Source: an uncultured Acetatifactor sp. (lineage in GTDB: Bacteria; Bacillota; Clostridia; Lachnospirales; Lachnospiraceae). Taken from it: a stretch of DNA of 11,976 nucleotides. The stretch's first letter is position 1. Every line of letters begins with the position of its first letter. A program made the translations under genes and the position numbers. Shown in pieces: positions 1 through 7,900 of the stretch. The stretch lies in NCBI GenBank assembly GCA_910586515.1, contig CAJUGL010000082.1, forward strand, positions 1-11,976, given 5' to 3'. Under the pieces are notes generated by a model, which did no database searches, was not told where the DNA came from, and saw only the letters and a list, made by a program, of their open reading frames with translations.

Positions 1-99
1 CTGAGATTCAGGCTGTCAGAGCCGAGCTGCAGGCTGAGATTCAGGCTGTCAGAGCCGAGCTGCAGGCTGAGATTCAGGCTGTCAGAGCTGATCTCCAGA
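1..99 (+). repeat. 33-bp in-frame tandem repeat, three visible copies
   Basis: Copies lie at 1-33, 34-66 and 67-99. The first two are identical over all 33 bases; the third is identical for its first 22 bases and then diverges. The unit is a multiple of three, so each copy adds exactly 11 residues to the coiled coil. More copies may lie left of the window edge. Confidence 0.95.
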
Positions 100-293
100 C
101 CCAAATACTTCAGATGAAACTGTTCCAGGAAAATGTAATGATGCCACGGCTGAACACAATCGAAGCCTGCTACCTCTCAACCTATAACCGGTACAAAGAC
201 TCCGTAGAGGGCTACGATGCGCTTCAGGCCGATAATGCGCTCATGAAGAGCATTATCATGGAGCACAGCGACAAGCTGCAAAAACTGGCATGA
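1..293 (+). CDS. 3' end of coiled-coil repeat protein (5' truncated)
   Basis: The gene enters the window from the left and is read in the frame whose codons begin at position 3, giving 96 visible residues and a TGA stop at 291-293. The first ~32 residues are three copies of an 11-residue unit of the type AEIQAVRAELQ, with a strict spacing of I, V and L. This suits a hendecad-type coiled coil. The remaining part contains a more varied helical stretch (QMKLFQENVM), then RLNTIEACYLSTYNRY, and ends in HSDKLQKLA. No enzymatic motif or membrane segment is visible. Similar small coiled-coil proteins with an RLNTIEACY-like segment seem familiar from Lachnospiraceae, but I know no function for them. 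A strong terminator follows directly, so this is the last gene of its transcript. That it is coding is well supported; its role is unknown. Confidence 0.82.
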   Translation, partial: EIQAVRAELQAEIQAVRAELQAEIQAVRADLQTQILQMKLFQENVMMPRLNTIEACYLSTYNRYKDSVEGYDALQADNALMKSIIMEHSDKLQKLA

Positions 294-300
294 ATGCCGG

Positions 301-343
301 AAAACCGCACCCAGGGCTTTTGCCCTCAAGGTGCGGTTTTTCA
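301..343 (+). terminator. Strong intrinsic terminator after coiled-coil gene
   Basis: An 11-bp perfect stem pairs AAAACCGCACC (301-311) with GGTGCGGTTTT (330-340). Inside it sits a second 5-bp stem, AGGGC (313-317) with GCCCT (322-326), around a TTTT loop. The run of Ts at 337-341 follows the GC-rich part. It starts 7 bases after the stop codon. Because the stem includes A- and T-runs at both ends it could also work on the opposite strand, but no minus-strand gene reads into it. Confidence 0.9.
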
Positions 344-425
344 TCGCAACAAATGCTTACATCACACAGTCCTTGCAATGCCAGGGCAGAATAATTTGGA
401 AAATCCGTGTTGAATACTCCGGTTC

Positions 426-454
426 TTGACAAAACCTATAAAATAGCGCACAAT
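426..454 (+). promoter_or_regulatory. Putative sigma-A promoter for the lipoprotein hydrolase
   Basis: A perfect -35 TTGACA (426-431) is followed after 17 bases by CACAAT (449-454), which matches 4 of 6 bases of the -10 consensus. It lies about 60 bases upstream of the start codon at 513 and downstream of the preceding terminator. The weak -10 leaves the exact start point uncertain. Confidence 0.5.
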
Positions 455-512
455 AAAACAGAAGATCTGTCAAAATATCAAAAAGAATTCGCTCTAGCAG
501 GAGGATACGAAA

Positions 513-1925
513 ATGAACTATATAATGAAGAAAAGGGGAACACTGATGCTGGCATTCCCCCTCTGCCTGTTGTTGGCAGCATGTGCGGAAAAATCGGCAG
601 AGAGCGATGCTGCGGAATACAGCCCCCAACCCTTATCCGAAAATGCATCCAATGAAATTTCCCACACGGACAGTTCCGTTGAAGAGGAAAGTACGGAGGA
701 AGCCTCTCCTGAAAGCGAAGCGCCAAATCCCTATACGAAACCGGATTCCCTGGAAGACAATGACGATATCGAAAATGCCCGAAAATACATCTGGCATGAA
801 TACTTGAATCAGGTGAAAAACGATAAGACCAGAATAGAGGAAGTCGAAAACCGTGCCATGACCTTCGATGATGCTACCATGAAATACGGATTTTTTGTCA
901 AAGGTGAGCCTGACGAATCCGGTTATCCGCTTTTTATCGCACTTCATGGAGGCGGCCAGAGCGACACCCCTGATCTGAACGACAGTCAATGGGTGCACAT
1001 GGCATCCTACTACCGAAACAGCGTGGAGAATGGCATTTATGTGAATCCAAGAGGAGTACGGGATACCTGGGACTGCCACTTTAACCCTGAATCCTACCCT
1101 CTCTATGACAGGCTTATAGAAAATATGATTGCCTTTTATGATGCGGATCCCAACCGGGTCTATCTGACGGGTTTTTCTGCAGGCGGAGACGGAGTATATG
1201 CCATTGTGTCCAAAATGCCCGATCGCTTTGCCTCAGCCAATATGTCTGCCGGACATCCCAACGGACTGCCCTTGTGGAATCTGTACAATATGCCTTTACA
1301 GCTTCAAGTGGGCGAAAACGACACTGCCTATGAAAGAAATACCGTTACGGCCCAATACGGCAAACTATTGGATGAGTACCAGGCAGAACTGGGAGGCGGA
1401 TATATACATAACACCTATGTTCATCAGGGACAGGGACATAATTTCCGCGACACCTCAATGGAAAACCAGACTGTAATGGCAGACAGCGCAGCATGGCTGG
1501 ACTCGGGAGACAGTTCCGTCATTGAGACAGACACCAATGCCATCAGGCTTGTAGAACAGTATGTCCGCAATCCTCTCCCTGTGAGAGTGGTATGGGACCT
1601 TTCCCAGCGCGCAGAGAAACGGACCGGGGAGAGCTTTTACTGGCTGCAGGCAGACAGCCATATTATGGAAGGAAAAATCATTGTCTCCTACGACAAAGAG
1701 ACAAACTCCATCAACGTGGAAGAATGTTCCATTGCAGGAGAAGTTACCTTTCTGCTCAATAATGATATGTTAGATCTGTTTGCTCCCATCACGGTAAATA
1801 CTCCTGCCGGCAGCAATACCATCACAGTGACTCCAGACTATGACCTGCTGTATGAAACTACAATGGAGCGAGGAGACTGTAATTATCAGTTTGCCGCAAA
1901 AATCACGTTTCCATTTGAGCCATGA
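513..1925 (+). CDS. Lipoprotein alpha/beta-hydrolase (PHB-depolymerase/feruloyl-esterase-like)
   Basis: This 470-aa protein starts at ATG 513, chosen because AGGAGG (499-504) sits 8 bases upstream. It begins with a lipoprotein signal peptide: basic KKR at 6-8, a hydrophobic core, and the lipobox LAAC with the lipidated Cys at 24. A linker rich in Ser, Glu and Pro (about 25-80) should lift the enzyme off the membrane. The hydrolase core (about 120-340) has HGGG at 145-148, likely forming the oxyanion hole, the nucleophile elbow GFSAGG with Ser222, a GEND segment with candidate acid Asp270, and GQGHNF with candidate catalytic His309. This layout matches serine esterases related to PHB depolymerases, LpqC and feruloyl or acetyl-xylan esterases. 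Residues about 345-470 form a beta-rich region with a RNPLPVRVVW segment, seen C-terminal in some such hydrolases. It is predicted to act on the outer face of the membrane. The substrate is not readable from the sequence. It is convergent with xylB and has its own promoter. Confidence 0.85.
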   Translation: MNYIMKKRGTLMLAFPLCLLLAACAEKSAESDAAEYSPQPLSENASNEISHTDSSVEEESTEEASPESEAPNPYTKPDSLEDNDDIENARKYIWHEYLNQVKNDKTRIEEVENRAMTFDDATMKYGFFVKGEPDESGYPLFIALHGGGQSDTPDLNDSQWVHMASYYRNSVENGIYVNPRGVRDTWDCHFNPESYPLYDRLIENMIAFYDADPNRVYLTGFSAGGDGVYAIVSKMPDRFASANMSAGHPNGLPLWNLYNMPLQLQVGENDTAYERNTVTAQYGKLLDEYQAELGGGYIHNTYVHQGQGHNFRDTSMENQTVMADSAAWLDSGDSSVIETDTNAIRLVEQYVRNPLPVRVVWDLSQRAEKRTGESFYWLQADSHIMEGKIIVSYDKETNSINVEECSIAGEVTFLLNNDMLDLFAPITVNTPAGSNTITVTPDYDLLYETTMERGDCNYQFAAKITFPFEP

Positions 1926-1935
1926 TAAGATAACA

Positions 1936-1967
1936 GGGTACTGCTCCCCATCTCAGGCGCAGTACCC
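1936..1967 (+). terminator. Hairpin between convergent genes, likely bidirectional terminator
   Basis: A 9-bp perfect stem, GGGTACTGC (1936-1944) with GCAGTACCC (1959-1967), surrounds a 14-base loop. CGCTTTT follows on the plus strand; on the minus strand the stem is followed by a poorer TGTTATCTT. It lies 10 bases after the lipoprotein stop and about 25 bases beyond the xylB stop, so it could end transcripts from both sides. The U-tracts are weak. Confidence 0.65.
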
Positions 1968-1992
1968 CGCTTTTCCAGGCTTTGCCATTCAG

Positions 1993-3465
1993 TTACTCCC
2001 CATTCCTCCGAAAGAGCTCTCTGCAGGCAGGATAAATCTCCCTGAACTGTCTGTACCTTTCCTGGTATTTCTCCACCAGTGCGCTTTCCGGCTCCACGGT
2101 CTCCACTACCTTCACAATCTTTCCGGCAGCCTCTTCCACACTTTCGTACTCACCGCAGGCCACTGCCGCCAGTATGGCTCCGCCCATGGAAGGCCCTTCC
2201 TCGTTCTCCAGTACATCCACCTTCAGATTCAATACATTGGCGATAATCTTCTTCCACAGAGGACTCTTTGCGCCGCCGCCGCAGATCTTGGTGCGGGTCA
2301 GCTGAATTCCAAGGGATCTGGCCACTTCCAGGGAATCCCGCAGGGCAAATGCCACCCCTTCCAAGACCGCCTGAGTCATGTCCGCCCTGGTGGTGTCCAT
2401 GGTCATTCCCAGGAATACCGCCCTGGCATTGGGATCATTATGGGGAGAGCGCTCTCCCATGAGATAGGGCAGGAAATACACATGATTCTCTCCCAGTTTT
2501 CCGATGGCCTGCTGTTCCGTCCCGTAGTCCCCGGTGCCCAGGATATCGTCCATCCACCACTTATTACAGCTGGCCGCGCTGAGCATACAGCCCATCAGAT
2601 GATAGCTGCCGTCCGCATGGGCAAAGGAATGCAGCGCATTGTATCTGTCCACACCGAATTTTTTTGAGGAAATAAAAATGGTCCCGCTGGTGCCCAGGGA
2701 AATGTTGCACATACTGTCTCCCACAGCGCCTGTGCCCACGGCTGCAGCCGCATTGTCCCCGGCCCCTGCCGCCACTTTCACGGAATTTCCGATACCCAGT
2801 TCCTCCGCCACTCCAGGCAGCACCGTCCCCACGGTCTCATAACTCTCATAGCATTTTGCCAGCTGCGACACCCGGATACCGCAGATCTCGCACATCTCCT
2901 GTGACCACCTGCGGTTCTTAACATCGAACAGCAGCATTCCCGAGGCGTCGGACACGTCCGTGCAGTGCACGCCGGTAAGCTTATAGGCGATATAATCCTT
3001 TGGCAGCATGATTTTGGAAATCCTTGCAAAGTTCTCCGGCTCCTTGTTTTTTACCCAGAGAATCTTGGGCGCCGTAAAGCCTGCAAAGGCAATATTGGCC
3101 GTATATTCCGACAGCTTTTCCGTGCCGATGACAGTATTCAGATACTCCGTCTCCTCCGCGGTCCTGCCGTCGTTCCAGAGAATGGCAGGACGGATCACCC
3201 TGTCCTCCTCATCCAGAATCACCAGTCCGTGCATCTGTCCGCCGAAGCTGATGCCCGCCACCCGGCTTTTGTCCACATCCCGAATCAGCTCCTTTATACC
3301 CAACAGGGTCTGTTGGTACCAGTCCTCCGGTTTCTGTTCAGACCAGCCCGGACGGGGAAAATACAGGGGATATTCCCTGGATACAATATTTACGATTTTA
3401 CCGTCCCTGTCCATCAGCAGCAGCTTTACCGCCGATGTCCCCAGGTCAATGCCTATGTAGAACAT
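1993..3465 (-). CDS. xylB: Xylulokinase
   Basis: This 490-aa FGGY-family sugar kinase phosphorylates D-xylulose with ATP to D-xylulose 5-phosphate, in the cytoplasm, feeding the pentose phosphate or phosphoketolase pathway. The length fits the family. The N-terminal domain opens with the phosphate loop IDLGTSAVK (6-14), followed by the segment GGQMHG (75-80), typical of xylulokinases and involved in sugar binding, and ILWNDGR (96-101). The probable catalytic base is Asp237 in GAGDNAAAAVG. ATP-binding landmarks are SLGTSGTIF (256-264) and GGGAKSPLW (396-404). The ATG at 3465 is supported by AGGAGGAG just upstream (about 3470-3478). It is the last gene of a same-strand group, 63 bp after the DUF4867-like gene, and ends at the shared hairpin near 1950. 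No xylose isomerase or pentose transporter gene is visible here, so the source of xylulose is not shown. A role on another ketopentose cannot be excluded, but MHG and the overall match favour xylulose. Confidence 0.94.
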   Translation of the reverse strand: MFYIGIDLGTSAVKLLLMDRDGKIVNIVSREYPLYFPRPGWSEQKPEDWYQQTLLGIKELIRDVDKSRVAGISFGGQMHGLVILDEEDRVIRPAILWNDGRTAEETEYLNTVIGTEKLSEYTANIAFAGFTAPKILWVKNKEPENFARISKIMLPKDYIAYKLTGVHCTDVSDASGMLLFDVKNRRWSQEMCEICGIRVSQLAKCYESYETVGTVLPGVAEELGIGNSVKVAAGAGDNAAAAVGTGAVGDSMCNISLGTSGTIFISSKKFGVDRYNALHSFAHADGSYHLMGCMLSAASCNKWWMDDILGTGDYGTEQQAIGKLGENHVYFLPYLMGERSPHNDPNARAVFLGMTMDTTRADMTQAVLEGVAFALRDSLEVARSLGIQLTRTKICGGGAKSPLWKKIIANVLNLKVDVLENEEGPSMGGAILAAVACGEYESVEEAAGKIVKVVETVEPESALVEKYQERYRQFREIYPACRELFRRNGE

Positions 3466-3528
3466 AACTTCTCCTCCTGATTTTATACTGCAGACCGCAG
3501 TGGCTCCTTCCTGCGCCTCCCGCCATTC

Positions 3529-4167
3529 TCAGTCCTCCGTAAGACAGAGATTCTTTCCCTTCAGTCCCAGGAAACAGCCTTCCTCCAGTCCGCCTTCCTG
3601 ATGACCGATAAGCCATTTGTTCACAGCGGTGAGCATGGCATCCTCGGTCATTGCTTCCGCGACTTTCTCATGTTTTCCCTTCAGGGGATAATTGGTTCCC
3701 CGGGGCAAGACAATTCCTACCTGAAAACCGTCTGCTTCCCTATGGCAGGGCGCATAGTGCAGGGTGGTGGCGTATATTTCCACAGCCGTTCCTGCAGGCA
3801 CCAGGAATGCCTCCACTTTTGAAGTGTCATAAGTATGATCCGCCTCCACATCCGTCAGAAGCCCAAGCATCAGCACCGCTTCCGTGGCAGCCACGTTGAT
3901 CTCGGAATCCCTGTGGTATTCCAGGGCATTCAGCATGGTGTTATGCCCGTTACAGTAGCCGATCTGAATGGGCATCTCTCCGTATGCCACCCGGGAAAGC
4001 TCCTCCATCACGGGAAGAGCCTCCAACGCCTCCACCGATGGCTCATACACCACATTTTCCGGACAGGGTGTATGCTTCAGCGCCTCCACCAATCCGGTAA
4101 AATCCACATTGTCCACTATCCTGCCGTATTTTTGAAAGGCAGGATCCGTCACTTTTAAAATATTCAT
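3529..4167 (-). CDS. DUF4867-like cupin protein, function unknown
   Basis: This 212-aa soluble protein has no signal peptide or membrane segment. I recognise it as resembling the DUF4867 family; the family call is from memory. It shows a cupin-like pattern: GHNTMLNALEYHRDSE (74-89) offers His75, Glu83, His85 and Glu89, and PAGTAVEIYATTLHYAPCH (124-142) offers His137 and His142. The second segment resembles the PAGT...LHxAPC element of cupin-fold sugar isomerases and ureidoglycolate-lyase-like proteins. A metal-dependent enzyme acting on a sugar or sugar acid is therefore plausible but inferred. The start at ATG 4167 is well supported by AAGGAGGT 8 bases upstream. It sits between an SGNH esterase gene (123 bp upstream) and xylB (63 bp downstream) on the same strand, which points to pentose metabolism. 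No reaction has been assigned. Confidence 0.8.
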   Translation of the reverse strand: MNILKVTDPAFQKYGRIVDNVDFTGLVEALKHTPCPENVVYEPSVEALEALPVMEELSRVAYGEMPIQIGYCNGHNTMLNALEYHRDSEINVAATEAVLMLGLLTDVEADHTYDTSKVEAFLVPAGTAVEIYATTLHYAPCHREADGFQVGIVLPRGTNYPLKGKHEKVAEAMTEDAMLTAVNKWLIGHQEGGLEEGCFLGLKGKNLCLTED

Positions 4168-4290
4168 TTAGTCGTACCTCCTTGCTCTGTTTGACGTTTT
4201 ACAGCTTGCCCTCCCCTTCGTCCGGTCTTTTCTCCCGGACAGTTTGTCCCCTGCGGACCTGCAGCTTCCGCTCCCGTCCGCTTCGGCCCC

Positions 4291-4905
4291 TCAGATCCCC
4301 ATGGCTTCCTTCCACGCCCGGGCAATGAGCCAGTGGCCTGCCGCGGTGGGATGGACGCCGTCTGCCGCCCAGTGTTCTGCGGGGTATTTCTTCTGAGCCT
4401 GGTCAAATACCTGCTGCAAATCCACATAATCCATCCCGAACTCCTCCGCCAACATACAGGCAATGTCCCTGCGGGCCTTCACCTCATTGGAGAAGGTCTC
4501 CCACTCAGGATCCGTAGCCGTGCCGTGAATGACATAAGCCCCCATCAATACAATACGGGTCTGGGGCAGAACAGCCCTGGTCTCCCGCAGTATGATCCGG
4601 TATACCTCCTCAAACAACGGCCCATCCACCCCGTTCCTGTTCCCCAGTTCGTGCCAGACATCATTCACCCCGATGAGGATGGTCAGCACATCCGGCTTCA
4701 AATTCAGACAGTCCCTCTTCCATCTGGCCAATAAGTCCACCACCCTGCTGCCGCTGATGCCGCAGTTCATTACCTCGCAGTCCCCGTTCCCTGCCGTCAG
4801 CTCCGCTTCCAGAAGACGCGGATAACCGTTTCCCATGGCATAAGGGTTCTCATAATCCCCCCTTCCACAGTCCGTAATAGAATCACCCTGAAATAAATAT
4901 CTCAT
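4291..4905 (-). CDS. Cytoplasmic SGNH/GDSL-family esterase
   Basis: This 204-aa protein has all conserved SGNH blocks in order: GDSIT with nucleophile Ser9, NCGISGSR with oxyanion Gly49, GVND with Asn81, and DGVHPT with the Asp182/His185 pair. It begins directly with the first beta strand, so it lacks a signal peptide and should be cytoplasmic. Length is normal for single-domain members, many of which remove acetyl groups from carbohydrates. Deacetylation of imported xylo-oligosaccharides would fit the nearby xylulokinase, but this is inference; lysophospholipase or other esterase activity is possible. The start codon at 4905 is preceded by a moderate purine-rich site (GAGAGG, about 8 bases away). 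It lies 92 bp after the kinase stop and 123 bp before the DUF4867-like gene, all on the minus strand. Confidence 0.88.
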   Translation of the reverse strand: MRYLFQGDSITDCGRGDYENPYAMGNGYPRLLEAELTAGNGDCEVMNCGISGSRVVDLLARWKRDCLNLKPDVLTILIGVNDVWHELGNRNGVDGPLFEEVYRIILRETRAVLPQTRIVLMGAYVIHGTATDPEWETFSNEVKARRDIACMLAEEFGMDYVDLQQVFDQAQKKYPAEHWAADGVHPTAAGHWLIARAWKEAMGI

Positions 4906-4953
4906 TGTCTGTCCCTCTCTTTTCCTGTGTCTCTGTATATTTATCCGTTCAAA

Positions 4954-4977
4954 GGAGCATATCCGGAATCCTGCTCC
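4954..4977 (-). other. Weak hairpin between kinase and esterase genes
   Basis: GGAGCA (4954-4959) and TGCTCC (4972-4977) form a 6-bp stem with a 12-base loop. On the minus strand only three Ts follow, so it is at most a partial terminator or a processing site that could lower expression of the downstream genes relative to the kinase. No clear promoter is visible in the 92-bp gap. Confidence 0.3.
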
Positions 4978-4997
4978 CTGACCTGCAGCCCCTTCTG

Positions 4998-7900
4998 CTA
5001 TTTCAAGATCTCCTGAAGCGTACCCATAAGCATGGCGATGTCAATGGGTTTGGCAATATGACCGTTCATACCTGCTTCCAGAGCCAGCATCCGGTCCTCG
5101 TCAAAGGCATTGGCGGTCATGGCCACAATGGGAATGGCAGACTTGGCCGGGTCCTCCAGGGCCCGGATAGCCCGGGTGGCCTGATACCCGTTCATAATGG
5201 GCATCTGCACATCCATCAAGATCAGGTCATAGGAATCCGCCGGCTTCTCCTTCATCTTCTCCACAGCCACGGTTCCGTCCTCCGCCGTATCAATGACAAA
5301 ACCCGCTTCTTCCAATATAGTCCTGGCAATCTCCTGATTGATCTCATTGTCCTCCACCAGAAGAATCCTCTTTCCCTCAAAACACTCGGAAAAATCTTCT
5401 TTTATTTCCTCTGGCTCCTCAGTCTCATAGGGCGCCGTGAGAACCTGGCAGAGCTCCGAAAGGAAGATCGGCTTTGAGCAGAAGGTGGTAACCCCGGCCT
5501 CCCTGGCTTCTTCCTCGATATCCCCCCAGTCATACGCAGTCAAAATGATGATGGGTACGGCATCCCCCACCATTTTGCGGATCCTGCGGACAGTCTCCAC
5601 ACCGTTCATGTCCGGCATGAGCCAGTCCACCAGATACAGGTCAAAGGGCTCCTCCTGCTCTATGGCAAACTTACTTCGCACCACAGCCTCCTTGCCCAGA
5701 GTGGTCCAGTCCGGATGCAGGCCCATGGCGGAAAGCATCTTGCTGATACTGGTACAGGTATTGATGTCATCATCCACCACCAGAGCCCGCTGGCCCGCCA
5801 ACCGGGAAAGATGTTCCGTCTTTAACGGTTTCGCGGATACTTTAAACCGGAAGGATACAATAAACTCGCTCCCCTTCCCAAGCTCGCTCTCCACCGCAAT
5901 GGTGCCGTGCATCATATCCACAATATTCTTGGTGATGGACAGCCCCAGGCCTGTCCCCTGTATTCCGCTGATGGTGGCTGTCTGCTCCCGCTCAAATGGC
6001 TCGAAAATATGCTCCAGAAACTCTTTGCTCATGCCGATGCCAGTATCCTTTATCCGGAATTCAAAGGAAGCATACCCCTCCGGCGCATCCCCGGTCTGGA
6101 TAATGCGCACACTGACCGTTCCTCCGGGTTTTGTGTATTTCATGGCATTGCTCAGCAGATTCAGCAGCACCTGGTTCAGCCGCAGCTTGTCGCAGACAAT
6201 GATCTCGTCCGTCACATCCTGGGTATCTATATAGAAGGACAGCTGCTTGGCCTTTACATCCGACTGCACGATGGTCTTCAGATCATGCATGATCTCCGGC
6301 AGACTGGCCTCTTTCTCATCTATCTTCACCTTGCCGCTCTCGATACGGCTCATATCCAGTACGTCGTTGATCAGACTCAGCAGGTGATTGCCGGAAGTAA
6401 TAATCTTCTCCAGATAATTCTGCACCAGTTCCCTGTTGTCCAGGTGGGAAATCGCCAGTGTAGTGAAACCGATGATGGCATTCATGGGCGTCCGGATATC
6501 ATGACTCATGCTGTTGAGAAAAGTAGTCTTGGCGTTATTGGCATACTGGGCTTCCCCCAGAGCCTCTTCCAACATCAGCTTCTGCACCTGCTCCTCCCGG
6601 ATGGTCTCATCGATATTGCGGAAGCCTGCCAGTATGAAACCGTCCTTTCGGAAATCGCTCTCCTTCACATAGATATAGGTAAACTGATAATTATGAACAT
6701 CTTCCCCGTCCCGAACCCGGTAATTCCCCTGGTAATCTCTGCCCGTTTTCAGTTTTTTCATCACATTGTCAAGGGCAAGGGCTTCCGCGAGAAAAGCCCG
6801 GTCCTCCTCATACACCCGCTCGTTGATATATCTGGCCAGGATCACGTTATAAGTGAATTCCTCCTTGGTATCCCTGGTCAGTCCCGTGGTCACATACCCC
6901 ATCATTTTGATGATCCTTGCTCTGTCCCGTTCGGCGTCAATGGCAAAAATATTTACATAGTCACGGCTCAGCGCATCCACAATGGCAAACTGCTCCATCA
7001 GCTCCTGATTGGATTTCTCCTTGGATTCCAGAAGTTTTTTGCTCCACCTGGCCCTGGCTATAAGCACTACGATAATGGCTATGACTGTCACTGCCGTCAG
7101 TCCCACAGCCATCATGATTTCAGGGTGAAGCTTCATGTACTCCACAAAGCCCAGGTTTTCGGAAGCATACGCGGTATATTTTGTGATCAGCTGATTCATC
7201 ACATCGTCCGGCATCTGGGCAATACATTTATTCAGTATGGTCACAAGCTCTCTGTCACAGCTGCCCCGGACATACATCCGAAACGCGAAGCCAACGTCGT
7301 TCACTACGGCGTAATGCAGGGCATCCGTAGAGTCATTGTTCACAAACACCTGGGCCGTGTACGTATACACAAAAGCCGCGTCAGCCTCCCCGTCCAGAAC
7401 TGCCTGCAGGGCAGATTCCCTGTCGGGATAGCGCAGGATTTCCGCATCCCCTGTCAGCCCCTGTTCGATGGGAACATTCCCCTGTGTCTCCGCAACGGCC
7501 ACCGTGGAAATCTCCCCTTGGAAATCCTTTCTGGTCACCTTGGTAACCCCGGCCGTCATATAGGTATCCGTGCTGAAGCCCCTGTTGGCCATGCCCTCCG
7601 TCACGGTATCGGTCATCTTCCTGTCTATCACCACGTCCACGCCGCCGTTTTCCGCCAATTCATAGTACTCGGCACGGTCCCCTGTCACCACGGTCTCATA
7701 GGGCAGTCCCGCAAACGCCATCAGCTCCGCAAAATAATCCGGCATTATACCCGTAAGCTCCCCGTCTTCCACATAGGAATAGGGCGCCCTGTCCCCGATG
7801 GCCGTGGCCGTGATGGTCTTCTTACCCGATCTCACATCCTGGATATAGGCTTTTTCCCGCTCCGTGAAGGCGCCGGAATCCGAGTACTCCGGCCCGTAAT

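Noticed and set aside
1..99. Repeat cluster considered as a CRISPR array.
   Set aside because: Copies are directly contiguous without spacers and are in frame within a coding sequence, encoding a regular coiled coil.
4168..4290. Inverted repeat GTCCGG/CCGGAC (4220-4225, 4235-4240) upstream of the DUF4867-like gene as a terminator.
   Set aside because: On the minus strand it is followed by purine-rich sequence with no U-tract, so termination is not supported.
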